Shown here piece by piece: positions 19,321 to 29,190 of a stretch of DNA of 64,000 bases. Position 1 is the stretch's first letter; each line of letters opens with the position of its first letter. The notes below the pieces were generated by a model. The model was not told where the DNA came from. It searched no databases and saw only the letters and a list, made by a program, of their open reading frames with translations. This DNA comes from Pectobacterium versatile (lineage in GTDB: Bacteria; Pseudomonadota; Gammaproteobacteria; Enterobacterales; Enterobacteriaceae). Position numbers and translations under genes: made by a program. Location of the stretch: the NCBI RefSeq assembly GCF_020166435.1, contig NZ_JAINZP010000008.1, positions 62,001 through 126,000 on the forward strand, given 5' to 3'.

Positions 19321-20419
19321 GGAAAGATATTTCACTGGGGATAACGCTGCCCTGCCAGTAGGCCTGAGCGGCAACCTGCCCAGCCAGTTCACGGTACAGG
19401 GAAGTGAACTCACTGTCCGGCTGGCTGACCACCGTTGGCTCGCCACGATCAAGATCTTCACGCAGGGAGATATGTAGCGGAAGCTGACCTAACAGGGAAC
19501 AGTGATATTTTTCCGCCAGCTTCTGAGCACCGCCCGTGCCGAAGATCGGCTCCAAATGACCACAATTGCTACAAATATGTACGCTCATGTTCTCAACAAT
19601 ACCCAGCACGGGCACGCTGACTTTTTCAAACATCGCGATACCCTTCATGGCATCCATCAGCGCGATATCCTGTGGCGTCGTCACGATAACCGCGCCAGTG
19701 ACAGGAATACTCTGCGCCAGCGTCAGTTGGATATCACCCGTACCCGGCGGCATATCTAATACCAGATAGTCCAAATCCGGCCAGAGGGTATCCTGCAACA
19801 GCTGCAATAATGCCTTGCTGGCCATCGGCCCGCGCCACACCATAGCGTTATCGTCCGTCACCAGATAACCAATCGAGTTGGTTGCCAGGCCGTGCGCGAT
19901 AATCGGTGCCATATGTTGGCCGTCCGGCGAGGTTGGGCGCTCACTGGCCGAGCCCAGCATGGTCGGAATGGAAGGACCGTAGATATCGGCATCCAGAATG
20001 CCCACATTGGCACCTTCAGCCGCCAATGCCAGCGCCATGTTGACCGCCGTACTGGATTTGCCGACGCCGCCTTTCCCGGAACTGACGGCAATGATGTTTT
20101 TCACGCCCTTCACACCGGCCTGATCGTTAACCCGGCGCAGCGTAGCGATATCGTGCGTTAAGCGCCACTCGACCGCCTTTGCGCCTGATAAGCGTAATAG
20201 CTCATCGCTAACCGTTTCTTTTAATACGGCCAACCCGCTCAGCCAGACAAACGGCATCGTCAGGTCGATGTGCAATACGTTATCCAGCAGCGCACAATGG
20301 CGCAGCGCATTCAATGTCGTCAGGTTATTTTTCAGTGTCGGGTGCTGAAAAGTAGATAAAACCCCGGTGACCATCGCACGCAGTGCTTCAGGACGCTGTT
20401 CGGGGACTGTCGCGTTCAT
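19310..20419 (-). CDS. mrp: Mrp/ApbC iron-sulfur cluster carrier ATPase
   Basis: 369 residues. An N-terminal MIP18/DUF59-like domain (about 1-95) is followed by a ParA/MinD-type ATPase with the deviant Walker A SSGKGGVGKSSTAVN, DADIYGPSIPTML and VLDMPPGTGD. The Cys pair CSNCG near residue 280 binds the bridging [4Fe-4S] cluster in the dimer. It is divergent from metG, which is the conserved E. coli arrangement. Confidence 0.96.
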   Translation of the reverse strand: MNATVPEQRPEALRAMVTGVLSTFQHPTLKNNLTTLNALRHCALLDNVLHIDLTMPFVWLSGLAVLKETVSDELLRLSGAKAVEWRLTHDIATLRRVNDQAGVKGVKNIIAVSSGKGGVGKSSTAVNMALALAAEGANVGILDADIYGPSIPTMLGSASERPTSPDGQHMAPIIAHGLATNSIGYLVTDDNAMVWRGPMASKALLQLLQDTLWPDLDYLVLDMPPGTGDIQLTLAQSIPVTGAVIVTTPQDIALMDAMKGIAMFEKVSVPVLGIVENMSVHICSNCGHLEPIFGTGGAQKLAEKYHCSLLGQLPLHISLREDLDRGEPTVVSQPDSEFTSLYRELAGQVAAQAYWQGSVIPSEISFRAL

Positions 20420-20642
20420 TCCGGCTCCTTGAAATTCTCATATTTGACCGTTGAGACCGTGTACAGCATACCAGAGCCATAACCGTCTGACGCTCTTCGG
20501 CGTCAAAAACGTGGAAACGCCACGCAAATTAAAATCTGCCATGTGGTTTCCTGCCGTTTTTACTCACGCCAGCGGTTTACGCAGCAAGGCGCTATCGGTT
20601 AACATCGATTTCCCTCTATTCACAAAAGAAAGCAAGTTCCTC

Positions 20643-22673
20643 ATGACTCAAGTCGCAAAGAAAATCCTGGTAACGTGCGCGCTGCCTTACGCTAATGGTT
20701 CGATCCACCTCGGTCATATGCTTGAACACGTTCAGGCCGATATTTGGGTTCGTTACCAGCGAATGCGCGGCAACCAGGTTCACTTCATCTGTGCGGACGA
20801 CGCCCACGGCACGCCAATCATGCTGAAAGCACAGCAGATGGGGATTGCGCCAGAACAGATGATTGCGGCAATGAGTCAGGAACATCAGCAGGACTTTGCC
20901 GGTTTCAATATCAGCTATGACAACTACCACTCCACGCATAGCGAAGAGAACCGTGAGCTGTCAGGCCTGATTTATGGTCGTCTGAAAGAGAACGGTTTTA
21001 TTAAAAATCGCACTATTTCGCAGCTGTACGACCCAGAGAAAGGCATGTTTCTGCCGGATCGTTTTGTCAAAGGCACCTGCCCGAAATGTAAGGCTGCCGA
21101 CCAATACGGCGATAACTGCGAAGTCTGTGGCGCGACCTACAGCCCTACGGAGCTGATCGAACCAAAATCAGTGGTGTCTGGTGCTACGCCAGAGATGCGT
21201 GAAACAGAACACTTTTTCTTCGATCTGCCCGCATTCAGCGAGATGCTGCAAGCCTGGACGCGCTCCGGCGCATTGCAGGAGCAAGTCGCTAACAAGATGC
21301 AGGAGTGGTTCGATTCTGGTCTGCAACAGTGGGACATTACCCGCGACGCACCGTATTTCGGTTTTGAAATCCCCGATGCACCGGGCAAATATTTTTACGT
21401 CTGGCTGGATGCGCCAATCGGCTACATGGGTTCGTTTAAGAATCTGTGCGACAAGCGTGGCGATCTGAATTTTGATGATTTCTGGAAGAAAGACTCCGAC
21501 GCGGATTTGTACCATTTCATCGGTAAAGACATCGTTTATTTCCACAGCCTATTCTGGCCAGCTATGTTGGAAGGCAGCGGTTTCCGTAAACCGACGAACC
21601 TGTTTGTGCACGGCTACGTCACGGTCAACGGCGCCAAGATGTCTAAATCACGCGGCACCTTCATTAAAGCGGGCACGTACCTGCAACATCTGGATGCCGA
21701 TTGCCTGCGTTATTACTACGCGGCAAAACTGTCTTCTCGCATTGATGACATCGACCTCAATCTGGAAGATTTCGTTCAGCGCGTGAATGCTGACATCGTT
21801 AACAAAGTCGTGAATCTGGCATCACGTAATGCCGGTTTCATCACCAAGCGCTTTGACGGCAAACTGGCGGACAAGCTGGCCGATGCCGAGCTGTACAAAA
21901 CCTTCACCGATGCCGCTACCAGCATTGCCGAAGCCTATAGCAGCCGTGAATCCGGGCGAGCCATTCGTGAGATCATGGCGCTGGCGGATCTCGCCAACCG
22001 CTATGTTGACGAACAAGCGCCGTGGGTTGTGGCGAAAGCAGAAGGTCGGGATGACGACCTGCAAGCTATTTGCTCAATGGGCATCAACCTGTTCCGCGTA
22101 CTGATGACCTACCTGAAGCCGGTTCTGCCTTCGCTGTCCCAGCGGACAGAAGCATTTTTGAACACAGAACTCAGCTGGGATGCTATCGCTACACCGCTGC
22201 TGAGCCATCAGGTTAGTCCATTCAAAGCGCTGTTCAACCGCATCGATCTGGATAAAGTTAATGCGATGGTTGACGCGTCTAAAGAAGATATGGTCGCCGC
22301 GCAAAAAGTCGTCTCCGGCCCGCTGGCAGACAACCCAGTGCAGGACACGATTAACTTTGACGATTTTGCCAAAGTCGATATGCGTATCGCACTGATTAAG
22401 CAGGCTGAGTTGGTTGACGGTTCTGACAAACTCTTACGTCTGACGTTGGATCTGGGCGGTGAAACCCGTCAGGTCTTCTCCGGCATTCGTGAAGCTTATC
22501 CCGATCCGGCTAAGCTGGAAGGCCGTTTAACCGTGATGGTCGCCAATCTGGCACCGCGTAAAATGCGCTTCGGCATATCAGAAGGTATGGTGATGGCAGC
22601 CGGCCCCGGCGGGAAAGATATCTTCCTGCTGAGCCCAGACAGCGGCGCTCAGCCGGGTATGCAGGTCAAATAA
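20643..22673 (+). CDS. metG: Methionyl-tRNA synthetase
   Basis: 676 residues from ATG 20643 ([19 protein letters not shown]), matching E. coli MetG; the open frame extends upstream but that part does not look coding. It has the HIGH-like GSIHLGHM, the zinc-knuckle CPKC...CEVCG, the KMSKS loop GAKMSKSRG and the C-terminal tRNA-binding OB-fold dimerisation domain (about 575-676). It charges tRNA(Met). It is divergent from mrp, and a strong terminator follows. Confidence 0.98.
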   Translation: MTQVAKKILVTCALPYANGSIHLGHMLEHVQADIWVRYQRMRGNQVHFICADDAHGTPIMLKAQQMGIAPEQMIAAMSQEHQQDFAGFNISYDNYHSTHSEENRELSGLIYGRLKENGFIKNRTISQLYDPEKGMFLPDRFVKGTCPKCKAADQYGDNCEVCGATYSPTELIEPKSVVSGATPEMRETEHFFFDLPAFSEMLQAWTRSGALQEQVANKMQEWFDSGLQQWDITRDAPYFGFEIPDAPGKYFYVWLDAPIGYMGSFKNLCDKRGDLNFDDFWKKDSDADLYHFIGKDIVYFHSLFWPAMLEGSGFRKPTNLFVHGYVTVNGAKMSKSRGTFIKAGTYLQHLDADCLRYYYAAKLSSRIDDIDLNLEDFVQRVNADIVNKVVNLASRNAGFITKRFDGKLADKLADAELYKTFTDAATSIAEAYSSRESGRAIREIMALADLANRYVDEQAPWVVAKAEGRDDDLQAICSMGINLFRVLMTYLKPVLPSLSQRTEAFLNTELSWDAIATPLLSHQVSPFKALFNRIDLDKVNAMVDASKEDMVAAQKVVSGPLADNPVQDTINFDDFAKVDMRIALIKQAELVDGSDKLLRLTLDLGGETRQVFSGIREAYPDPAKLEGRLTVMVANLAPRKMRFGISEGMVMAAGPGGKDIFLLSPDSGAQPGMQVK

Positions 22674-22683
22674 CCATCACATG

Positions 22684-22712
22684 AAGCCGGATTCTTATCC
22701 GGCTTTTTTTTT
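22684..22712 (+). terminator. Rho-independent terminator of metG
   Basis: The stem AAGCCGGAT (22684-22692) with ATCCGGCTT (22697-22705), a 4-base loop, runs straight into a T-only tract. It is a textbook intrinsic terminator 10 bases after the metG stop. Confidence 0.95.
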
Positions 22713-22832
22713 GCAACAATTCCCTCATAAAACCCCGCGTATTCCTCTTCGACTGGCTCGTCACGCCACATTATTTGTAACCATGAAATAACAAATTCGT
22801 TATGCATTACAATATACAGCGAATAAAAAACA

Positions 22833-22848
22833 TACCTCTTTATAGGTG
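22833..22848 (+). promoter_or_regulatory. Candidate NarL/NarP 7-2-7 binding site upstream of fdnG
   Basis: TACCTCT-TT-ATAGGTG: the left heptamer fits the NarL consensus TACYYMT fully and the right one, read in reverse (CACCTAT), fits at 6 of 7 positions, with the 2-base spacing required by NarL/NarP. E. coli fdnGHI is nitrate-induced through such a site. The position is about 80 bases before the proposed start of transcription. Confidence 0.55.
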
Positions 22849-22873
22849 TTATGGGGGTTTAAATACTTAAATT

Positions 22874-22913
22874 TTGATTTTGCGCAAAGCCCACAGTTTG
22901 TGTGTTGTTAAAT
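22874..22913 (+). promoter_or_regulatory. Candidate FNR site and -10 element of fdnGHI
   Basis: TTGAT-TTTG-CGCAA (22874-22887) has a perfect left FNR half-site and a 3-of-5 right half. A possible -10 (TTAAAT, 22908-22913) would place the site near -40, the usual activating position for FNR. The right half is weak, so this is a candidate only. Confidence 0.4.
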
Positions 22914-22954
22914 TGCTCGCAACAAAAATGACACATAATTACACAGGGAAACTA

Positions 22955-25900
22955 ATGCAACTGAATAGAAGAGGTTTCTTTAAAGTTTGCGCGGGGGGGA
23001 TGGCTGGAACCACTCTCGCGGTATTAGGCTTTACACCCACGGAAGCAATGGCATCAGTACGTCAATATAAGCTGTTACGGGCAAAAGAGACGCGTAACAA
23101 CTGCACCTACTGTTCAGTTGGTTGTGGTGTGCTCATGTATAGCCTGGGCGATGGCGCCAAAAATGCGAAGCCTTCTGTTTTTCATATCGAAGGTGATGCG
23201 GATCACCCAGTCAGCCGCGGCTCCCTTTGCCCGAAAGGTGCGGGCCTGGTTGACTACATTCACAGCGAAAACCGCCTGCTCTACCCTGAATACCGCGCAC
23301 CGGGTTCAGACAAATGGCAACGAATCAGCTGGGACGACGCGATTGAACGCATTGCGCGCCTGATGAAAGCTGACCGTGATGCCAACTTCGAACGCACCAA
23401 CGCCAAAGGCGAAACCGTCAACCGCTGGCTGACTACTGGTATGCTGTGCTCTTCTGCCGCCAGCAACGAAACCGGTATTCTCGACCAGAAATTTGCCCGC
23501 GCACTCGGCATGGTTGCCATCGACTGTCAGGCGCGTTTGTGCCACGGACCTACCGTTGCCGCACTGGCACCGACATTCGGCCGTGGCGCGATGACCAACA
23601 ACTGGGTTGATATCAAAAACGCCAACGTCATCATCGTGATGGGCGGAAACCCGGCAGAAGCGCACCCGGTCGGTTTCAAATGGGCCGTTGAAGCGAAAAC
23701 GCACAACAATGCGAAACTGATTGTTGTCGACCCACGCTTTAACCGCTCCGCTGCTGTTGCCGATCTCTACGCGCCAATTCGCGCGGGTTCAGATGCCGCT
23801 TTCCTGTTAGGTATCGTTAACTATCTTATTACGAACGATAAAATTCATCGCGAATACGTGGTGTCTTACACCAACGCCAGCCTGATCGTGCGTGATGATT
23901 TCAGCTTTGACGAAGGCTTGTTCAGCGGCTACGACGAACAAAAACGTCAATATGACAAATCCAGCTGGCAGTATGAGCTGGATGAAGCCGGTTTCGCCAA
24001 ACGCGACAACACGCTGTCCCATCCGCGCTGCGTCTGGAACCTGCTGAAAGAACACGTCTCCCGCTATACGTTGGACATGGTGACATCCCTGTGCGGTACC
24101 TCAGCCAAAGATTATGAAGAGATTTGCCGTACGCTGGCTGAAACTTGCGTACCGAATAAAACCGCAACCTTCATGTATGCACTGGGTTGGACACACCACA
24201 CCAACGGCGCACAGATCATCCGCTCCGCTGGCATGATCCAGCTTCTGCTGGGAAATATCGGTATGGCAGGCGGCGGCATCAACGCCCTGCGCGGTCACTC
24301 CAACATTCAGGGGTATACCGATCTGGGTCTGCTGTCGTTAAATCTGCCGGGCTATATGCCACTGCCGTCAGAAAAGCAGCCGGATCTGAAAACCTATCTG
24401 GGCCAAATTACGCCAACCGCCGTATTGCCCGATCAAGTTAACTATTGGAAAAATACGCCAAAATTCTTTATCAGCATGATGAAGAGCTTCTACGGCGATC
24501 ACGCACAGGCCGCGAATAACTGGGGTTATGACTGGTTGCCGAAGTGGGATCGTAGCTACGACGTTATGGTGCAAACCGAGCTGATGGTGGAAGGCAAAAT
24601 GAACGGCTACATCGTTCAGGGCTTTAACCCCGTTGCGGCATTCTCCAACAAGAATAAAGCGACCGAAGCGCTCTCCAAACTCAAGTACATGGTCATCATC
24701 GATCCGCTGGTAACAGAAACCTCCACGTTCTGGCAGAACTATGGCGAATTCAATGACGTGGATACGAAGTCTATTCAGACTGAAGTCTTCCGTCTGCCTT
24801 CTTCCTGTTTTGCCGAGGAAAATGGTTCTATCGCCAACTCTGGTCGTTGGTTGCAATGGCACTGGGCGGCGGCTGAGCCACCAGGAGAAGCCCGTCACGA
24901 CGGTAAAATTCTCGGTAAGCTGCTGATGCGTTTGCGTGAGCTGTATAACGAAGAAGGTGGTACTTATCCTGATCCAGTGATGAATATCAACTGGAACTAT
25001 AAAGACCCGGAAGATCCGACGCCGGAAGAGATCGCGCGCGAAGCCAACGGTATGGCGCTAGCTGATATCTACGATGACAGCGGCAAACTGATTCTGAAGA
25101 AAGGCCAGCAGCTCGCCGATTTCTCACAGCTGCGTGATGACGGTACCACGTCCAGTTTCTGCTGGATTTACGCTGGGAGCTGGACAGAAGCCGGTAACCA
25201 GATGGATAAACGCGACAACGCCGATGCTGGTCTGGGCTGTACGCCGAACTGGTCATGGTGCTGGCCGCAAAACCGCCGCATTCTCTACAACCGCGCCTCC
25301 GCCGACCTGCAAGGGAAGCCGTGGGACAGCAAGCGTAAATTGCTGGAATGGACCGGCCAGAAGTGGCAAGGCATTGATGTGCCAGACTTCGCTGCAACCG
25401 TACCACCGGGCAAAGACACCGGGCCGTTCATCATGCTGCCGGAAGGTCTGGCACGTCTGTTCTCCGTAGACAAACTGGTAGACGGGCCGTTCCCTGAACA
25501 CTACGAACCGATCGAATCGCCTATCGGCACTAACCCACTGCACCCGTCGGTGATTTCCAGTCCGGTCGTGCGTTTGTTTGCACGTGATGCGAAAACCATG
25601 GGTACCGCGAAAGATTTCCCTTACGTGGCAACGACATACTCGATTACCGAATTGTTCCGTCACTGGACAAAACACGCGCGTCTGAACGCGATTGTGCAAC
25701 CAGAACAGTTTGTTGAGATCGGTGAAAATCTGGCGAAGAGCAAAGGCATTAAGGCGGGCGATGAAGTCAAAGTCTCCTGCCAGCGTGGCTACATCAAAGC
25801 CAAAGCGGTGGTCACCAAGCGTATCAAAACGCTGGAAATTGCCGGACGCAGCGTGGAAACCATTGGTATCCCCTGCCACTGGGGCTTTGAGGGAACAACT

Positions 25901-26002
25901 CGTAAAGGGTTCCTGGCTAATACACTCACCCCGAGCGTCGGCGACGCTAATTCACAAACGCCTGAGTATAAAGCGTTTTTGGTTAATGTAGAGAAGGTGT
26001 AA
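22955..26002 (+). CDS. fdnG: Formate dehydrogenase-N major (alpha) subunit, cysteine form
   Basis: 1015 residues from ATG 22955, the E. coli FdnG length, with a GGGAA ribosome-binding site; the longer frame upstream is ignored. A twin-arginine signal (NRRGFFKVCAGG) sends the folded enzyme to the periplasm. A [4Fe-4S] motif (CTYCSVGCGV, near residue 50) precedes the bis-MGD molybdopterin domains. It oxidises formate and passes electrons to FdnH and FdnI. E. coli FdnG has selenocysteine (UGA) at 196; here codon 196 is TGC (ARLCHGPT), an ordinary cysteine. The flanking histidine and the rest of the motif are kept, so the enzyme is probably active but slower. Confidence 0.95.
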   Translation: MQLNRRGFFKVCAGGMAGTTLAVLGFTPTEAMASVRQYKLLRAKETRNNCTYCSVGCGVLMYSLGDGAKNAKPSVFHIEGDADHPVSRGSLCPKGAGLVDYIHSENRLLYPEYRAPGSDKWQRISWDDAIERIARLMKADRDANFERTNAKGETVNRWLTTGMLCSSAASNETGILDQKFARALGMVAIDCQARLCHGPTVAALAPTFGRGAMTNNWVDIKNANVIIVMGGNPAEAHPVGFKWAVEAKTHNNAKLIVVDPRFNRSAAVADLYAPIRAGSDAAFLLGIVNYLITNDKIHREYVVSYTNASLIVRDDFSFDEGLFSGYDEQKRQYDKSSWQYELDEAGFAKRDNTLSHPRCVWNLLKEHVSRYTLDMVTSLCGTSAKDYEEICRTLAETCVPNKTATFMYALGWTHHTNGAQIIRSAGMIQLLLGNIGMAGGGINALRGHSNIQGYTDLGLLSLNLPGYMPLPSEKQPDLKTYLGQITPTAVLPDQVNYWKNTPKFFISMMKSFYGDHAQAANNWGYDWLPKWDRSYDVMVQTELMVEGKMNGYIVQGFNPVAAFSNKNKATEALSKLKYMVIIDPLVTETSTFWQNYGEFNDVDTKSIQTEVFRLPSSCFAEENGSIANSGRWLQWHWAAAEPPGEARHDGKILGKLLMRLRELYNEEGGTYPDPVMNINWNYKDPEDPTPEEIAREANGMALADIYDDSGKLILKKGQQLADFSQLRDDGTTSSFCWIYAGSWTEAGNQMDKRDNADAGLGCTPNWSWCWPQNRRILYNRASADLQGKPWDSKRKLLEWTGQKWQGIDVPDFAATVPPGKDTGPFIMLPEGLARLFSVDKLVDGPFPEHYEPIESPIGTNPLHPSVISSPVVRLFARDAKTMGTAKDFPYVATTYSITELFRHWTKHARLNAIVQPEQFVEIGENLAKSKGIKAGDEVKVSCQRGYIKAKAVVTKRIKTLEIAGRSVETIGIPCHWGFEGTTRKGFLANTLTPSVGDANSQTPEYKAFLVNVEKV

Positions 26003-26014
26003 GGGTAGCCAACT

Positions 26015-26923
26015 ATGTCAATGCAATCACAAGATATTATTAAACGTTCGGCCACCAACGGCTTTACACCGCCTCCGCATGTGCGTAATGACAAAAGCGA
26101 AGTGGCAAAACTGATCGATGTCACCACCTGTATCGGCTGTAAAGGCTGTCAGGTGGCTTGTTCAGAGTGGAACGACATTCGTGACGAAGTCGGCCATAAC
26201 CTGGGGGTTTATGATAACCCAGCGGATCTGAGCGCCAAATCCTGGACGCTGATGCGCTTTTCTGAAGTGGAAGAGAACGATCGTCTGGAATGGCTGATCC
26301 GTAAAGATGGCTGCATGCACTGTAGCGATCCGGGCTGTCTGAAAGCCTGTCCTTCCGCTGGTGCGGTTATTCAGTATGCCAACGGTATCGTCGATTTTCA
26401 GTCTGAACATTGTATCGGCTGCGGCTATTGCATCGCTGGCTGCCCGTTCAATATTCCACGACTGAATAAAGAAGATAACCGCGTCTATAAATGTACGCTG
26501 TGCGTCGACAGAGTCAGCGTTGGGCAAGAACCTGCCTGCGTGAAAACCTGTCCGACAGGTGCCATTCGTTTCGGTACGAAAGAAGAGATGAAGCATCTGG
26601 CAGAAGAACGCATCGCCGATCTGAAAAGCCGTGGTTATGAGAACGCAGGCCTCTATGACCCGCAGGGCGTGGGCGGCACACACGTGATGTATGTTCTGCA
26701 CCACGCAGACAGACCATCGCTCTATAACAATCTGCCGGATGACCCGCAGATTTCCACGCCGGTCAACTTGTGGAAAGGCATTCTGAAGCCGCTATCTGCG
26801 TTAGGATTTGTCGCCACGTTCGCCGGGTTAATGTTCCACTACATCGGTGTGGGTCCGAACACAGAAGAAACGGAGCATGAACACGAGGGAGAAGACAAAG
26901 AAGGGGGAGACAAACATGAGTAA
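26015..26923 (+). CDS. fdnH: Formate dehydrogenase-N iron-sulfur (beta) subunit
   Basis: 302 residues with four ferredoxin-type cysteine clusters ([57 protein letters not shown]...CVKTCP). They form an electron wire of [4Fe-4S] centres from the alpha subunit to the gamma cytochrome. A single C-terminal membrane helix ([19 protein letters not shown]) anchors it, followed by a charged His/Glu/Lys tail. It starts 12 bases after fdnG and overlaps fdnI by 8 bases. Confidence 0.97.
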   Translation: MSMQSQDIIKRSATNGFTPPPHVRNDKSEVAKLIDVTTCIGCKGCQVACSEWNDIRDEVGHNLGVYDNPADLSAKSWTLMRFSEVEENDRLEWLIRKDGCMHCSDPGCLKACPSAGAVIQYANGIVDFQSEHCIGCGYCIAGCPFNIPRLNKEDNRVYKCTLCVDRVSVGQEPACVKTCPTGAIRFGTKEEMKHLAEERIADLKSRGYENAGLYDPQGVGGTHVMYVLHHADRPSLYNNLPDDPQISTPVNLWKGILKPLSALGFVATFAGLMFHYIGVGPNTEETEHEHEGEDKEGGDKHE

Positions 26924-27551
26924 ACCAAAAATGATTTTGCGCACCAAGTTTATCGATCGCATCTGTCACTGGATTGTGGTGATTAGCTTTTTCCTGGTCG
27001 CGCTCTCAGGTATTGCCCTGTTTTTCCCGACCTTACAATGGCTGACGCAGACATTTGGTACGCCGCAAATGGGGCGTATTCTGCACCCATTTTTTGGCGT
27101 ACTGATCGTCATTTGTCTGATTCCGATGTTCTTCCGGTTCGTTAGTCATAACATCCCGAAGAAGCGCGATCTGCCGTGGTTCCTCAACATTATTGAAGTG
27201 TTGAAAGGCAATGAGCATGAAGTCGCTGAAGTGGGTAAATACAACCCAGGCCAGAAGATGATGTTCTGGAGCATCATGGGGCTGACGCTGGTGCTGCTGA
27301 TCACTGGGGTAATCATGTGGCGTCCTTATTTTGCCCACCTGTTCCCGATTGATGTCGTGCGCTACGCCATTCTGATTCATGCCGTTGCGGCTATCGTCCT
27401 CATCCATGCCATTCTGATCCATATGTACATGGCGTTCTGGGTTAAAGGCTCGATCAAGGGCATGATTGAAGGCAAAGTCTCCAAGCGCTGGGCGCGTAAA
27501 CACCACCCACGCTGGGCGCGTGAAATGGAAGAGAAAGAAACGAAGAAATAA
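26916..27551 (+). CDS. fdnI: Formate dehydrogenase-N cytochrome b556 (gamma) subunit
   Basis: 211 residues from ATG 26916 ([19 protein letters not shown]), overlapping fdnH. Four membrane helices carry the histidines expected for two haem b groups (ICHW, ILHPFFG, LIHAV and [11 protein letters not shown]). The sequence follows FdnI much more closely than FdoI ([18 protein letters not shown]), which identifies the operon as the nitrate-linked isoenzyme. It passes electrons to menaquinone on the cytoplasmic side. Confidence 0.95.
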   Translation: MSKPKMILRTKFIDRICHWIVVISFFLVALSGIALFFPTLQWLTQTFGTPQMGRILHPFFGVLIVICLIPMFFRFVSHNIPKKRDLPWFLNIIEVLKGNEHEVAEVGKYNPGQKMMFWSIMGLTLVLLITGVIMWRPYFAHLFPIDVVRYAILIHAVAAIVLIHAILIHMYMAFWVKGSIKGMIEGKVSKRWARKHHPRWAREMEEKETKK

Positions 27552-27578
27552 CTCACTCTTTCTTCATCCTGCCACTCA

Positions 27579-27610
27579 CCTGAAATGCCGCTCCTCGCGG
27601 GCATTTCAGG
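27579..27610 (+). terminator. 11-bp stem-loop after fdnI
   Basis: CCTGAAATGCC (27579-27589) pairs exactly with GGCATTTCAGG (27600-27610). There is no T tract directly after, so it probably protects the fdnGHI mRNA 3' end or pauses polymerase. The loop-side sequence is echoed in the terminator near 27850. Confidence 0.5.
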
Positions 27611-27683
27611 CTGTTGACAAACCTATTTATCGAACGAGAACGGGAGTAACGGAATAGAAGAGTAAAGCGTTTGCGCCAGGGAC

Positions 27684-27755
27684 AAAAACGTCAGGAACGT
27701 TTTTGAACGTCGCTTGCGACGGCCCTGAAAGGGTGAATCTCAGGGATGAGATTCA
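27684..27755. repeat. Array of four consecutive small hairpins, probable dispersed intergenic element
   Basis: Four stems follow one another in 72 bases: AAAAACGT/ACGTTTTT (27684-27704), GTCGC/GCGAC (27709-27720), CCCT/AGGG (27723-27733) and TGAATCTCA/TGAGATTCA (27734-27755). Such a density of palindromes without an open frame suggests a mobile non-coding repeat (REP/BIME- or ERIC-like) or a structured RNA. From general recall, similar stretches occur between genes in soft-rot enterobacteria, but I cannot test this here. Confidence 0.5.
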
Positions 27756-27847
27756 TATCTGCGCAATCCGAGCGTACAGGGATGTATTTACAGCGTCTTT
27801 ACGATCTATCCGTTACTACCGCCATACGGACTTTGTCAGCAACCTCG

Positions 27848-27875
27848 AATGCCCGCCTCGCGGGCATTTCTTTTT
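27848..27875 (+). terminator. Intrinsic terminator downstream of fdnGHI region
   Basis: AATGCCCG (27848-27855) pairs with CGGGCATT (27860-27867) with a 5-base loop, followed by TCTTTTTAT. It would end plus-strand transcripts coming through the multi-hairpin region. Confidence 0.7.
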
Positions 27876-28099
27876 ATCCGCAGTCAGCACGAATCGTTAT
27901 AACTTAAACCCAAAAGTCATAATGTTCCCCTCTTCCTCGTCTATCACTCAACGGCTATGATGCAATATCATTTTTAAATAGACATCCAGACATAAAGACA
28001 GCTATAAAGTAGTGACGCAGAAAACATAACAATACTGCCATCGATACGACACACTTTCATCAACACAAGATCCCTTTATAAAACGCCATGGAGCTGATA

Positions 28100-29176
28100 A
28101 TGAAGAAATTTACGCCCGCCCTGCTTGCACTGAGCTTACTGACTGCATTATCGGCACTGGCTAATCAGAATGCCACCATTGCTCCCGTTCCGGCCGCTAT
28201 CGCCAACCATGACGGTCCGGTTCGCATCGCGGTTATCCGCAACTTGGGTTCGGATGACAACACCACGCAGTTTGTTTCCGGCGTGCTTGAAGAAGGTAAA
28301 AAGCTGGGCTTTAAGGTCAGCACCTTTCTGAGCAACGGCGATGATGCCCGTTTTCAGGACTTTGTGAATCAGGCGATTAGCCAGAAATATGATGGCATCA
28401 TCCTGTCGCAGGGCCGCGATCCCTACTCGACCGATTTAATTAAACGCATTGTCGACAGCGGCATTGCCGTTTCCGTGTTTGACACCGCCGTGAACGGCGA
28501 AATTCCGGGCGTGACCGTCACCCAGCAGGATGACGCCTCGCTGACTAACGAATCACTCGGCCAACTGGTGAAGGATTTCAACGGTAAAGCCAATATCATC
28601 AAACTGTGGGTTGCTGGCTTCCCGCCGATGGAACGCCGCCAGCTCGCTTATCAACAGATCCTGAAAGCCAACCCCGGCATCAAGGAACTCGAATCGATTG
28701 GTGCCGTGTCCTCTGACGTTCAGGGCGATACCGCTAACAAAGTCGGCGCTGTGCTGGCGAAATACCCGAAAGGCAAAATCGATGCCATCTGGGGATCGTG
28801 GGATGCCTTCAGTCAGGGCGCTTATAAGGCGTTGAAAGAAAACGGCCGGACCGAAATCAAACTGTACAGCATCGACATTTCCAATCAGGATTTACAACTG
28901 ATGCGCGAAGCGAGCAGCCCGTGGAAAGTCAGCGTGGCTGTCGATCCTAAACTGATCGGTAAAGTTAACCTGCGTCTGGTTGCCAACAAGATTGCCGGTG
29001 AAGCGACACCTGCGACCTACGAGTTCCGTGCTGCGGCGATTCCACAGGCACTGTTAGCCAGCCAGCCGGGTGCAGTCAACGTCGCCGGATTGGCGAAAAT
29101 CATCCCAGGCTGGGGCCACACGGATGATTTTATCGCACCGTGGTTTGCTACACTGGAAGCCAAACAGGCGAAATAA
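28100..29176 (+). CDS. Periplasmic sugar-binding protein (Peripla_BP_4 / ribose-type) without ABC partner
   Basis: 358 residues from ATG 28100, which has a GGAG site 6 bases upstream. A Sec signal peptide (MKKFTPALLALSLLTALSALA) precedes a two-lobed type I periplasmic binding fold: RIAVIRNLGSDDNTTQFVSGV, YDGIILSQGRDP, VSVFDTAVNG and KIDAIWGSWDAFSQGAYKAL. This pattern is typical of ribose/galactose/rhizopine-like binding proteins. No ATPase or permease gene is adjacent; instead the LVIVD propeller gene follows after 14 bases. The ligand is unknown. It may work with a distant ABC transporter or a chemoreceptor. Confidence 0.8.
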   Translation: MKKFTPALLALSLLTALSALANQNATIAPVPAAIANHDGPVRIAVIRNLGSDDNTTQFVSGVLEEGKKLGFKVSTFLSNGDDARFQDFVNQAISQKYDGIILSQGRDPYSTDLIKRIVDSGIAVSVFDTAVNGEIPGVTVTQQDDASLTNESLGQLVKDFNGKANIIKLWVAGFPPMERRQLAYQQILKANPGIKELESIGAVSSDVQGDTANKVGAVLAKYPKGKIDAIWGSWDAFSQGAYKALKENGRTEIKLYSIDISNQDLQLMREASSPWKVSVAVDPKLIGKVNLRLVANKIAGEATPATYEFRAAAIPQALLASQPGAVNVAGLAKIIPGWGHTDDFIAPWFATLEAKQAK

Positions 29177-29190
29177 CACGGAGATAACTC

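Larger units (their letters stand above)
27552..28099. other. Structured intergenic region after fdnGHI
   Basis: 548 bases with no supported gene. It contains a hairpin just after fdnI, a block of four consecutive small hairpins (listed as a repeat), an intrinsic terminator, and about 200 bases of AT-rich sequence before the binding-protein gene, where its promoter must lie. An 85-codon frame at 27703 overlaps the hairpins and is not credible as a protein. Confidence 0.7.

Noticed and set aside
20451-20642. 64-codon upstream extension of metG
   Set aside because: The ATG at 20643 gives the exact family N terminus and length; the extension contains no conserved sequence.
22874-22954. Longer start for FdnG
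   Set aside because: The Tat signal starts properly at 22955 with a ribosome-binding site, and the extension overlaps the candidate FNR site and promoter.
27703-27960. 85-codon frame after fdnI
   Set aside because: It runs through hairpins and a terminator and has no recognisable protein features.
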